A DNA stretch of 64,000 bases from Astragalus membranaceus (taxonomy: Eukaryota > Streptophyta > Magnoliopsida > Fabales > Fabaceae): contig CM076847.1 in NCBI GenBank assembly GCA_039519185.1, positions 64,245,521 to 64,309,520 on the forward strand. The letters are read 5' to 3'. Positions 55,353-64,000 of this stretch are shown here, piece by piece. The notes below the pieces were generated by a model, which worked only from the letters and a program-made list of their open reading frames with translations, was not told where the DNA came from and ran no database searches. The translations under genes were made by a program, and so were the position numbers. The first letter of the stretch is position 1, and every line of letters starts with the position of its first letter.

Positions 55353-55898
55353 TTGTTCAGCGAGAGGTCCTTCATTTTTGAAGCCTAAGCAGCTTGTTTT
55401 TGTGTATTCTTCGTCGATGTGGGACTTAAGCAGAAACATATGTGGGCCCCCAAACCCACTCTTCCGAGCCTTCTCTTTCTCCTCATCCTTCTTCACCCAG
55501 CCATTATGTTATGACTGCTAAGTCTTTTCTTCTTACTTCCATATTTTTCAACATTTCAATACTTGCAATAAATAGACTTAAAGTCCTAAGGGTGAGCACA
55601 CATTTTTCCTTAAACAAAATGGCACAAACCCTTACTAACATTTGCTGAAAATTGAACTTCTGATAAATGTTCTTGTCATGTTTCACTTATATATGCTATA
55701 TGAATGTAGAGACTATATAACTTATTGGGTGCAGCACCATCTTGTACCTAGTTTTCAATTTTCATACTATTTTGCTATATGAATGTATAAACATCATGAT
55801 TATTCTAAGTCAAGTATAATATTTCGTCTTGTAAAAAAAAAATCAAAACACACAGTTTTGTCGAATATCATAATAGTAAGAAACTTTGAACGAGCCTT

Positions 55899-56027
55899 GC
55901 AGAGTCCTCAGTGAAGAGAACTCTTTCAAAAAGTAGCGTATGCCACTTGTAGTGAAGAACACACGGTATTCTTTAATAAAAGGTGAAATAATAGTTCGCT
56001 ATGTTCTCATCACATGGCTCTGTGAAT
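55899..56027 (-). ncRNA. U5 snRNA copy 8 (likely pseudogene)
   Basis: Loop I reads CACCUUUUAUU (two changes) and the TATA position reads TTCAAAAA, as in copy 7. USE at 56089-56099 is intact. Copies 7 and 8 share several changes, which suggests recent duplication of one from the other. Confidence 0.8.
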
Positions 56028-56571
56028 TGTTCAGCGAGAGGTCCTTCATTTTTGAAGCCTAAGCATCTTGTTTTTGTGTATTCTTCATCGATGTGGGACT
56101 TAAGTAGAAACATATGTAGGCCCCCAAACCCACTCTCCCGAGCCTTCTTCTTTCTCCTCATCTTTCTTCACCCGGCCATTACGTTATGACTGCTAAGTGT
56201 TTTCTTCTCACTTCCATATTTTTCAACATTTCAATACTTGCAATAAATAGACTTAAAGTCCTAAGGCCGAGCACACAGTTTTCCTCAATAAAATGGCACA
56301 AACCCTTACAAACATTAGCTAAAAATTGAGCTTTTGATAAATATTCTTGTCATGTTTCACTTATATATGCTATGAATGTAGAGACTACATAACTTATTGG
56401 TTGCAGTACCATCTTGTACATAGTTTTCAATTTTCATACTATTTTGCTATATGAATGTATAAACATCATGATTATTCTAAGTCAAGTATACTATTTTGTC
56501 TTGTCAAAAAAAAAAACAAAACATACAATTTTGTCCAGTATCATACTAGTAAGAAACTTTGAACTATCCTT

Positions 56572-56699
56572 GCATGGTCCTCAATGAAGAGAACTCTTTC
56601 GAAAAGCAACGTATGCCACTTGTAGTGAACAACACACGGTATTCTTTAGTAAAAGGCGAATGAATAGTTCGCTATGTGCTCATCACATGGCTCAGTGAC
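56572..56699 (-). ncRNA. U5 snRNA copy 9 (loop I intact, weak Sm-like site)
   Basis: Loop I CGCCUUUUACU is perfect, with one mismatch in the closing stem. The TATA box (56722-56728) is intact and the 3' box matches. The USE at 56761-56771 has one change (ATATGG), and the Sm-like site reads GCUUUUCG, which is poor. Confidence 0.82.
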
Positions 56700-56942
56700 T
56701 TGTTCAGCGAGAGGTCCTTCATTTTATAGCCTAAGTAGCTTGATATTGTGTATACTTCATCGATATGGGACTTAAGTAGAAACATATGTAGGCGCCCGAA
56801 CCCACTCTCCAGAGCCTTCTCTTTCTCCTCATCCTTCTTCACCCACCCATTACGTTATCACTGCTAAGTCTTTTCTTCTCACTTCCATATTTTTCAACAT
56901 TTCAATAGTTGCAATAAATAGACTTAAAGTCCTAAGGGTGAG

Positions 56943-59492
56943 TGTAACGCCCCAAAATAATTTAATTATTTATTTAATTAAGTTATTTAAGGCTTACAAG
57001 ATTTATTTAATTTAATTAAATAATTCAAGGTTTAATTATTTTATTTTATTTATTAGGAGGTGTTGTCTCGGATTGAGTGGTGCGAGCAAGGGCCCGTGAT
57101 CCACAATTAGGCCCGTGGCCCATTGTCTTGTCAAGGTATTCGACTCACAAGGGGTCTAGGGGTTAGTTTTCATTTTGTTACTCTATTGAAAAAAAATAAG
57201 AAAAGAAACGTAAAGGAGAGAGTAAGAAGAGAAGAGTTGCGAAGGGAAGAGGAGAAGAAGAAGAGAGGGGCGAATCACTCAAGGAGGAGGAAGGGCTTGA
57301 TTGGAGTCTTGCATTTTTTCCCTTGGAGCTTGCTAGCAATTCGACTTCCATAAGGTTAGGGGGTCCTCTTTTTGTTTTTAATAGTTATGCGAATTGGATG
57401 CTTAGGGTTAGGGTTCTAGGAATAATTCCCATGAATGAATTGTGATGTTGATGAGTAAATTATAATATTGTGATGCTTGATTGTTGAATTATTATGTTGA
57501 AAATTGTATGATTGATGCTTGAGTTGTGGCTAATGCGAATTGGATACCCTATGTTTGAACATATGTCTCATTGGTGCTTACTTGGTGAAATTGGGGATCA
57601 TGGTGACATTTTAATAATATATATATAAATGAGTGTTTTGGTGATTTTAATTGGTGATTGAAAGTGGAAAATTCTGTTTTTGGAGGTTCCTAGGCGCCTT
57701 GGGCGCCATATGTGTGTTGCTGAATTTCTGTGTTGTGCGCCATAGTCATGGGCGCCAGGCGCCCAGCAGTGTGCTGCGCCAGTTTTTTTTCAAATTCTGT
57801 TGCCCCTGTGTTGCCATTCTGTGTCACTGTGTTGCTGTGCCTGTTGCCCCTGTGTTGCCATTCTGTGTCACTGTGCTGCCAGTTTTGGCGCTTGTTGCTT
57901 GAGTCATGGGCGCCAAGGGCCCCAATGTCTTGGTGATAGTTTTGTAAAAGTTGTTTTCAGGTTTTCATATTCAGGTAAAATGGCTCATGAAAAATGATTT
58001 TGGGCAACAAAAGAGTTGAGTTGCGTATTTTCACTAGGTGCCTAGTGCATGGGCGCCAAAAATGATGTTCAGTTTTTGATGAAATTTTCATTGGGTTTTC
58101 ATGTTCTGAGCAATTGGCTCGTGTAAAATCAAATTCGAAGAAAAATTAGTTTTGTTGCATGTTGGCCTTAGGCGCCTAGTGCCTGGGCGCCGTGTTGCTG
58201 TGCTGGGCGCAATGCGCCTGTGCGCGCACTGTTTCCTGGGCGCCTAGCGCCTGTGCGCGTGTTGTTCCTGGGCGCCAAGCGCCCATGCGCCTGTGCGTGT
58301 TGCCTCTCCTGGGCGCCAGCGCCCATGCGCCAAATTTTTGTGTTGCTCCTGGGCGCCCAGCGCCCTGCGCCAAGTTCTGTGTTGCCCCTGGGCGCCCAGC
58401 GCCCATGCGCCAGTTCCAGGATGTCTAAGTATTTTTCCTATTTTGTTTTTAATGTAACTTTTGACTCGGTTATCCAAATTTAACGGTTCAAAATGCGTTT
58501 CGAAGCTAATTTCAGTGTCTATCCAATTGTTCCAATTTTATGCAAAAATAAATTATTTTACTGGTGTTTCTGGGCTGATGGTGTTCAAGTACCCAAATGG
58601 CTATTTTTACCCACTTTCCCTATGTCGTGTCAATATCCTAAGTTGGTCTATTTGAATTGGTGTTGGTGTGAGTGGTGGGCTGAATTGGTGAGTGCGATAA
58701 GGTGAGATTGGTGAGCAGAGGCTTCGGCCTAATTTTAATTTGGTGAGCTGATTAATGCACTATGGTGAGATTAGAAATTAAAATGGTGGATTGATTGAAT
58801 TGTGGTGTGTTGTGATGCATTCTCCATAACACCTCATGAAACATGTGCATTATTGGTGAGCAGAGGCTTCGGCCTAGTTTTATTTGGTGAGCAGAGGCTA
58901 CGGCCTATTTGTATTTGGTGACGGATCCGACATGCATGTACCCGTGGAGTTTGGGTTGCATTACATGCATAATCATATGTTGTGTAGTGCTGTTTGGAAA
59001 TAGAATGTTGATGTGATTGTTCCCATTGTTGTGCATTGGTGTGCCTGGTTTCCTTTTTCCTATGCAGTGCTTGATTCCCATATGTTATTAATTATGAAAA
59101 GAGACTCACCCTACTGCTTTTATGTTGCTTCTTATGTCGGCAACGTGCAGGTAATAACGAGTGAAGGATTCCTTTATGCCTTCGTCTGGTAGGAAGTGTC
59201 ACGCTCTGATACGTAGCACCAGGGGGGGGGGGGTGTCCTATGTTTATGCATTATTTTTCCTAAAACTGTTAGATTTGATTGGTGATGTATTGGTTTTAAA
59301 TTTTAGAACTCATATTTATTCAGCTGCTGGTGGTGATTGGATTTAGTTGATGCGAACTAAACATTTTTCTTATGGTGTTATGTATCTTGATATTTAAGGA
59401 GTAAGTGTAGCACTCGCTTGAATCGTTTTCAAAAAAAAAAAAAGACTCTGATTTTATTTAAAAAGTAAAGTTACTAGAAAGGGGGTGTTACA
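56943..59492 (+). repeat. 5' LTR of chromovirus E (2550 bp)
   Basis: It starts TGTAACGCCCCAAAATAATT and ends GGGGGTGTTACA. It includes a GGCGCC-rich block (57690-58420), CAGAGGCTTCGGCCTA-like units near 58706-58905 and a run of 12-13 G near 59222. Confidence 0.93.
57690..58420 (+). repeat. GGCGCC-rich repeat block inside the LTR of element E
   Basis: The phrase TGGGCGCC(A)(A)GCGCCCA and related forms recur about 15 times, densest at 58180-58415. A second motif, TGTGTTGCCATTCTGTGTCA, is duplicated at about 57808 and 57852. The block is far more GC-rich than its AT-rich surroundings and consists of overlapping palindromes. Confidence 0.85.
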
Positions 59493-59496
59493 TTAG

Positions 59497-59510
59497 TGGT
59501 ATCAGAGCAG
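59497..59510 (+). other. primer binding site of element E
   Basis: TGGTATCAGAGCAG, complement of the initiator tRNA-Met 3' end, four bases after the LTR end. Confidence 0.9.
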
Positions 59511-59611
59511 TTCGGTCTGTCCGGCCAAGTCGTCCTGTCATAGTGTCATATGACAAATAGAATTGTTAGATTAGTTCTAAATTTCTGTTTGTGCTGCAGT
59601 GATAGTTTGAA

Positions 59612-62600
59612 ATGGCTGGGAGGAACGACGCTGCTCTTGCTGCTGCTTTGCAGGCTATGGCTCAAGCTGTTGGGAACCAGCAGAATGGTGCTGAAAATGC
59701 TGGGACTCGCAGTTTGGCCACGTTCCAGAGAGAGAATCCACCTGTCTTTAAGGGCAAGTATAACCCAGATGGTGCTCTAGCGTGGCTGAAAGAGATTGAA
59801 AGGATATTTCGGGTCATGGATTGTAATGATGCGCAGAAAGTCAGGTATGGTACCCATACGCTGGCAGAGGAAGCTGATGATTGGTGGATGGAGGTGAGGC
59901 AGAGATTAGAAACTGCTAATGAAGAGATAACTTGGGCTGTTTTCCGTAGAGAGTTCTTGCGTAAGTATTTTCCTGAAGATGTGAGAGGTAAGAAGGAAAT
60001 AGAGTTCCTTGAGCTGAAGCAAGGAAGTATGTCAGTAACGGAGTATGCTGCCAAGTTCACTGAATTGGCTAAGTTTTATCCCCATTATGCTGATGCTGAG
60101 TCTGAGTTCTCAAAGTGTATTAAGTTTGAGAATGGACTGAGGGCTGATATAAAGAAAGCTGTAGGGTACCAGAAGATTCGGGTATTCGCTGATTTGATCG
60201 ATAGTTGCAGGATATATGAGGATGATAGTAATGCTCACTCCAAGGTCATGAGAGATTTGAGGGGTAAATTTCAGAATCGGGGTAAGCCATATGAGGTTCC
60301 AGCTGGTAAGGGTAAGCAGAGGTATGCTGATAATAAGAAAACAAGTGGGGGAGATGCCCCTGCGAAGGTTGTGTGCTACAGGTGTGGCAAGCCGGGTCAC
60401 AAGAGTTTTGACTGCTCGGATAATAAATGTTTCAAGTGCGGTAAAGAAGGTCATGTGGCTGCGAAATGTGAGAAAAGGGATGTGGTGTGCTACAACTGTG
60501 GGGAATCAGGTCATATTAGTACTAAGTGTACTAAGCCGAAGAAAGAGAAGTCCCATGGAAAAGTGTTTGCTCTCGCAGGATCAGAGGATACTAATGAGAT
60601 TAGAGGTACATGTTTTATTAATGGTATTCCTTTGATTGCTATTATTGATACTGGTGCTACGCATTCATTTATTGCTGCTTTGTGTGCTGAGAAATTGGAC
60701 CTTGTTTTATCTTCTATGATGAGGGAGATGGTTATTGACACTCCAGCTAAGGGTTCAGTAACTACCTCTCTTGTGTGTGCTAAGTGCCCTCTGTCAATCT
60801 TCGGCAGAGATTTTCTTGTTGATCTTATTTGTTTGCCGTTGGGAGGGTTGGATGTCATTCTTGGTATGGACTGGTTAGTATATAACCATGTGCATATTAA
60901 TTGTTCCCGAAGATCTGTGAGTTTCCTTCCTCCCGAAGAAGAAGGATCTATTTTGTTGCCTGCTGGTCATTTGCATAAGATAATGAAAGAGGGAGTTCAT
61001 CTGTTTGCTTTGATGGCGTCATTGTCTGCTGAGAATCAGGCGATCATTGAAGGGGTTCAGGTAGTGTGTGAATTTCCCGAAGTGTTCCCGGATGAAATTC
61101 CAAGTGTTCCGCCAGAGAGGGAGGTTGAGTTTGCTATTGATCTTATACCTGGTACTAGGCCTGTGTCTATGGCACCGTACCGGATGTCAGCCTCAGAGTT
61201 GTCTGAATTGAAAAAGCAATTAGAAGATCTACTTGAGAAGAAATTTGTAAGGCCAAGTGTGTCACCATGGGGTGCTCCGGTATTGTTAGTGAAAAAGAAG
61301 GACGGGAGCATGAGGCTTTGTGTCGATTATAGGCAGTTGAACAAAGTGACAATAAAGAACAGGTATCCGCTTCCCAGAATTGATGATCTGATGGACCAGT
61401 TGGTAGGTGCTAAGGTGTTTAGTAAAATCGATTTGAGGTCGGGTTATCACCAGATCAAGGTAAAGGATGAAGACATTCAGAAGACCGCTTTCAGAACGAG
61501 ATATGGGCACTATGAGTATTCTGTGATGCCGTTTGGTGTTACCAACGCGCCGGGTGTGTTTATGGAGTACATGAACCGTACCTTCCATAGTTACTTGGAT
61601 CGGTTTGTAGTTGTGTTTATTGACGACATTCTGGTGTATTCTAAAACAGAAGAGGAGCACGCAGAACATTTGAGGTTAGTGCTAGAAGTGTTGAAAGAAA
61701 AGAAATTGTATGCAAAATTGTCTAAGTGTGAGTTCTGGCTGAATGAAGTAGGTTTCCTTGGTCATATTATCTCTGGCAATGGTATAGGTGTGGACCCAGC
61801 CAAGGTTGATGCTGTTTCTCAATGGGAGAGCCCGAAGTCGGTTACAGAGATTAGAAGCTTCTTGGGATTAGCTGGTTATTACAGGAGATTTATTGAAGGT
61901 TTCTCGAGGTTGGCACTTCCGTTGACTCAATTGACATGTAAAGGAAAAGCTTTTGTGTGGGATGCTCGCTGCGAGGAGAGCTTCAATGAGTTGAAAAAGA
62001 GGTTGACTACATCGCCCGTTTTGACTTTGCCTGTTCCGGATCGACCGTTTGTAGTATATTGCGATGCTTCCAAGATGGGTTTGGGAGGTGTATTGATGCA
62101 AGAGGGTAAGGTAGTAGCTTATGCGTCCAGACAGTTGAGGACCCATGAGAAGAACTACCCTACTCATGATTTAGAGCTAGCTGCAATTGTGTTTGTGCTG
62201 AAAATTTGGAGGCACTATCTGTATGGTACCAGATTCGAAGTGTTTAGTGACCATAAGAGTCTGAAATACTTGTTTGATCAGAAGGAGCTAAATATGAGGC
62301 AGAGACGTTGGTTAGAATTGCTGAAGGATTATGATTTCGGCTTGAACTATCACCCCGGCAAAGCTAATGTCGTGGCTGATGCTTTAAGTCGGAAGAGTTT
62401 GCATATGTCGGCTATGATGGTGAAAGAGTTAGAGTTGATTGAGCAGTTTCAGGACATGAGTCTGGTTTGTGAAGTGACACCGCAGAGTGTCAGATTGGGA
62501 ATGTTGAAGATTGGCAATGAATTTTTGGTTAGTGTTCGAGAAGCCCAAAAGTCAGATGTAAAGTTGGTAGACCTGTTAGTTGTGAATGATCAAGATGTGG

Positions 62601-63013
62601 GTGGAGATTTCAAGTTAGATTCCCAAGGTGTATTGAGATTCAGAGATAGGATCTGCATTCCTGACGGTGCTGAGATGAATAGAATGATTCTTGAGGAGAG
62701 CCATAGGAGCAAGTTGAGTATTCATCCAGGGGCTACGAAAATGTACCAAGATTTGAAGAAAATGTTCTGGTGGCCTGGTATGAAGAAGGATGTGGCTCAG
62801 TTTGTGTATTCTTGTCTGACTTGTCAGAAGTCTAAGATTGAGCATCAGAAGCCCGCGGGGTTGATGCAACCATTGGAGATTCCGGAATGGAAATGGGATA
62901 GCATTTCCATGGATTTTGTAACTGGTTTGCCAAATACAGTGAGAGGGTTTGATGCTATATGGGTGGTTGTGACAGGTTGTCAAAGTCTGCTCATTTCTTA
63001 CCAATTAATATGA
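59612..63013 (+). CDS. chromovirus gag-pol polyprotein (gag, protease, RT, RNase H, integrase N-terminal part)
   Basis: The start is the ATG at 59612 (MAGRNDAAL). Gag has the Retrotrans_gag fold region (about residues 60-165). Three CCHC knuckles follow at residues 255, 273 and 293 (CYRCGKPGHKSFDC, CFKCGKEGHVAAKC, CYNCGESGHISTKC). Protease has IIDTGATHSF (Asp346). RT has DYRQLNKVTIKN, MPFGVTNAP and FIDD (about 671). RNase H starts YCDASKMGLGGVL (Asp818). The integrase zinc domain lies at about 1031-1074, and the first catalytic Asp is at 1101 (SMDFVTGLP). A one-base loss near 62970 shifts the frame soon after, giving an aberrant tail ending at 63013. Confidence 0.95.
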   Translation: MAGRNDAALAAALQAMAQAVGNQQNGAENAGTRSLATFQRENPPVFKGKYNPDGALAWLKEIERIFRVMDCNDAQKVRYGTHTLAEEADDWWMEVRQRLETANEEITWAVFRREFLRKYFPEDVRGKKEIEFLELKQGSMSVTEYAAKFTELAKFYPHYADAESEFSKCIKFENGLRADIKKAVGYQKIRVFADLIDSCRIYEDDSNAHSKVMRDLRGKFQNRGKPYEVPAGKGKQRYADNKKTSGGDAPAKVVCYRCGKPGHKSFDCSDNKCFKCGKEGHVAAKCEKRDVVCYNCGESGHISTKCTKPKKEKSHGKVFALAGSEDTNEIRGTCFINGIPLIAIIDTGATHSFIAALCAEKLDLVLSSMMREMVIDTPAKGSVTTSLVCAKCPLSIFGRDFLVDLICLPLGGLDVILGMDWLVYNHVHINCSRRSVSFLPPEEEGSILLPAGHLHKIMKEGVHLFALMASLSAENQAIIEGVQVVCEFPEVFPDEIPSVPPEREVEFAIDLIPGTRPVSMAPYRMSASELSELKKQLEDLLEKKFVRPSVSPWGAPVLLVKKKDGSMRLCVDYRQLNKVTIKNRYPLPRIDDLMDQLVGAKVFSKIDLRSGYHQIKVKDEDIQKTAFRTRYGHYEYSVMPFGVTNAPGVFMEYMNRTFHSYLDRFVVVFIDDILVYSKTEEEHAEHLRLVLEVLKEKKLYAKLSKCEFWLNEVGFLGHIISGNGIGVDPAKVDAVSQWESPKSVTEIRSFLGLAGYYRRFIEGFSRLALPLTQLTCKGKAFVWDARCEESFNELKKRLTTSPVLTLPVPDRPFVVYCDASKMGLGGVLMQEGKVVAYASRQLRTHEKNYPTHDLELAAIVFVLKIWRHYLYGTRFEVFSDHKSLKYLFDQKELNMRQRRWLELLKDYDFGLNYHPGKANVVADALSRKSLHMSAMMVKELELIEQFQDMSLVCEVTPQSVRLGMLKIGNEFLVSVREAQKSDVKLVDLLVVNDQDVGGDFKLDSQGVLRFRDRICIPDGAEMNRMILEESHRSKLSIHPGATKMYQDLKKMFWWPGMKKDVAQFVYSCLTCQKSKIEHQKPAGLMQPLEIPEWKWDSISMDFVTGLPNTVRGFDAIWVVVTGCQSLLISYQLI

Positions 63014-63975
63014 CTTATCCAGTTCCAAAGTTGGCAGAAATCTACATCAAGACTATTGTGAAGTTGCATGGCGTTCCGCTTAGTATTGTATCTGATAGAG
63101 ATCCGAGATTCACATCTGAATTTTGGAAAAGTTTGCAAGAAGCTTTGGGTTCTAAGTTGAGGTTGAGCTCCGCTTATCATCCGCAGACAGATGGTCAGAC
63201 GGAGAGGACTATTCAGTCGTTAGAGGACTTGTTGAGAGCATGTGTTCTTGAGCAGGGAGGTTCATGGGATTCTCATCTTTCGTTGATGGAGTTCACCTAC
63301 AACAACAGTTTTCACTCTAGTATTGGTATGGCACCGTTTGAGGCGTTGTATGGTCGGAGATGTAGGACTCCGTTGTGTTGGTATGAATCTGGGGAGAGTG
63401 CAGTGTTAGGGCCTGAGATTGTGCGAGAAACAACTGAGAAGGTAAAATTAATCCGTGAGAAGATGAAAGCGTCGCAGAGTCGACAAAAGAGCTATCATGA
63501 TAAGAGAAGGAAGGATTTAGAGTTTCAGGCCGGTGATCATGTGTTCCTGAGAGTCACTCCGGTGACTGGTGTTGGGCGTGCCTTGAAATCAAAGAAGTTA
63601 ACTCCCCGTTTCATTGGTCCGTATCAGATTACGGAGAGGGTGGGAAGTGTTGCATATAGGGTGGCTTTGCCGCCTAATCTTTCGAACTTGCATGACGTGT
63701 TTCACGTGTCACAACTTCGAAAGTATGTTCCGGACCCGTCTCATGTGATTCAGATGGATGAAGTAGAGGTGCGGGATAATCTCACTGTTGAGACTATGCC
63801 TGTGCGAATTGAAGATAGAGAAGTGAAAATTCTGAGAGGGAAGGAGATTCCTTTGGTGAAAGTGGTTTGGTTAGGAGCTGCTGGTGAGAGTATGACTTGG
63901 GAGCTGGAGAGTAAGATGCGGGAAGCATATCCGGAGTTGTTTGATTCAGGTAATTTCGAGGACGAAATATTCTAA
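62959..63975 (+). pseudogene. chromovirus integrase C-terminal part and chromodomain (after frameshift)
   Basis: From about 62970 the frame continues the integrase: DRLSKSAHFLPI, second catalytic Asp in SDRDPRFTSEF, catalytic Glu in DGQTERTIQSLED. The GPY-type region follows (GPYQITERVGSVAYRVALP). The C-terminal chromodomain comes next (REVKILRGKEIPLVKVVW...ESMTWELESKMREAYPELF), then DEIF and a stop at 63973-63975. The chromodomain would guide insertion to marked chromatin. The methionine at 62959 is not a natural start. All catalytic residues are present, so one indel is the main visible defect. Confidence 0.9.
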
Positions 63976-64000
63976 GTGGGGGAGAGTTGTAACGCCCCAA
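63974..64000 (+). repeat. polypurine tract and start of the 3' LTR of element E
   Basis: AAGTGGGGGAGAGT (63974-63987) precedes TGTAACGCCCCAA (63988-64000), which equals the first bases of the 5' LTR at 56943. Confidence 0.93.

Larger units (their letters stand above)
50313..56942 (-). repeat. tandem array of about 672-bp units, each with a U5 snRNA gene or pseudogene
   Basis: The USE element (plus strand CGATGTGGGAC) recurs at 50675, 51371, 51694, 53409, 54081, 54742, 55415, 56089 and 56761. Intervals are close to 672 bp, except for a deletion in unit 3 and the hAT insertion after it. Spacer phrases (TTATTGGTTGCAGTACCAT, TTCTAAGTCAAGTATACTAT, GCACAAACCCTTACTAACA) also repeat. The array starts abruptly at about 50313 and is cut by element E at 56943, so it may continue beyond the window. 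Confidence 0.92.
56943..64000 (+). mobile_element. Tekay/Del chromovirus E, nearly intact, 3' LTR cut by the window end
   Basis: 5' LTR 56943-59492, primer site 59497-59510, gag-pol 59612-63975, polypurine tract 63974-63987 and first bases of the 3' LTR (TGTAACGCCCCAA) from 63988. It is inserted into the last visible unit of the U5 array after GTGAG. The 3' LTR start is identical to the 5' LTR start over the 13 bases visible. A C-terminal chromodomain identifies a chromovirus; the sequence style fits Tekay. Confidence 0.95.

Noticed and set aside
50559..56161. A conserved 62-68 residue minus-strand frame repeated in most array units (HMFLLKSHIDEEYTKTSCLG...)
   Set aside because: It spans the spacer, the USE, the TATA box and the 5' part of the U5 RNA. 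Its conservation is explained by the snRNA unit, not by a protein.
57651..58428. Cys-rich and Ala/Arg-rich frames in the LTR of element E
   Set aside because: They are products of the GGCGCC repeat block read in several frames and on both strands, with no coding evidence.
1..64000. CRISPR array, bacterial operon or rRNA genes
   Set aside because: The repeats are transposon and snRNA-array units, introns with GT-AG sites are present, and no rRNA or bacterial gene signature was seen.

Overview
The window is plant nuclear DNA, almost certainly eudicot. The evidence is a spliced class VIII myosin tail, LTR retrotransposons of typical plant lineages (Ty1/copia; Ty3/gypsy Athila, Tekay/Del and Tat/Ogre-like), and Stowaway, Mutator and hAT type elements. 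It also carries plant-type snRNA promoter elements (USE plus TATA) and 3' boxes. The exact species cannot be read from the sequence; the Ogre-like LTR would fit a legume, but weakly.

Layout. 1-10292 is a nest of three copia elements. A (+) ends in a 227-bp LTR and lies inside C (-). B (-) is complete at 5733-10224, with 232-bp LTRs and a CATAT target duplication, and sits inside the 5' LTR of C. 10890-12795 carries the last four exons of a myosin VIII gene with intact splice sites and stop, so the nest probably lies in one of its introns. 12796-15887 is AT-rich repetitive DNA. 15888-34817 is a decayed Athila element interrupted by a Tat/Ogre-like LTR (16724-20584) and by a truncated Tekay-like element (to 26797). 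34818-35845 is a Tekay-like LTR remnant. 35846-39143 holds two non-autonomous DNA elements with clear target duplications and a LINE tail. 39144-50312 is a second, non-autonomous Athila element, split by a Tekay-like solo LTR (40459-42820, duplication CTTGC) and a complete but decayed Tekay-like element (43517-49715, duplication ACAAC).

The most notable region is 50313-56942: a tandem array of about 672-bp units, each with a U5 snRNA gene or pseudogene on the minus strand. The units show the USE, a TATA box at Pol II spacing, the U5 loop I (CGCCUUUUACU), a long 5' stem, an Sm-like site, a 3' hairpin and a 3' box. Nine copies are visible and none is perfect in every element. One unit is interrupted by a 1025-bp hAT-type element (8-bp duplication ACCCACCC). 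That element carries a miniature U1 snRNA gene: USE, TATA, the U1 5' end (ATACTTACCT), the U1 3' hairpin and a 3' box, with the middle of the RNA missing. The right side of the array is cut by a nearly intact Tekay chromovirus (56943 to beyond the window end), whose polyprotein has one frameshift in the integrase.

Smaller structural signals run across the window. A palindrome, GCTATAGC, occurs about two dozen times and only inside the first Athila element. Hairpin arrays occupy the LTRs of four Tekay-like families. A GGCGCC-rich block lies in the LTR of the last element. No complete host protein gene lies within the window.
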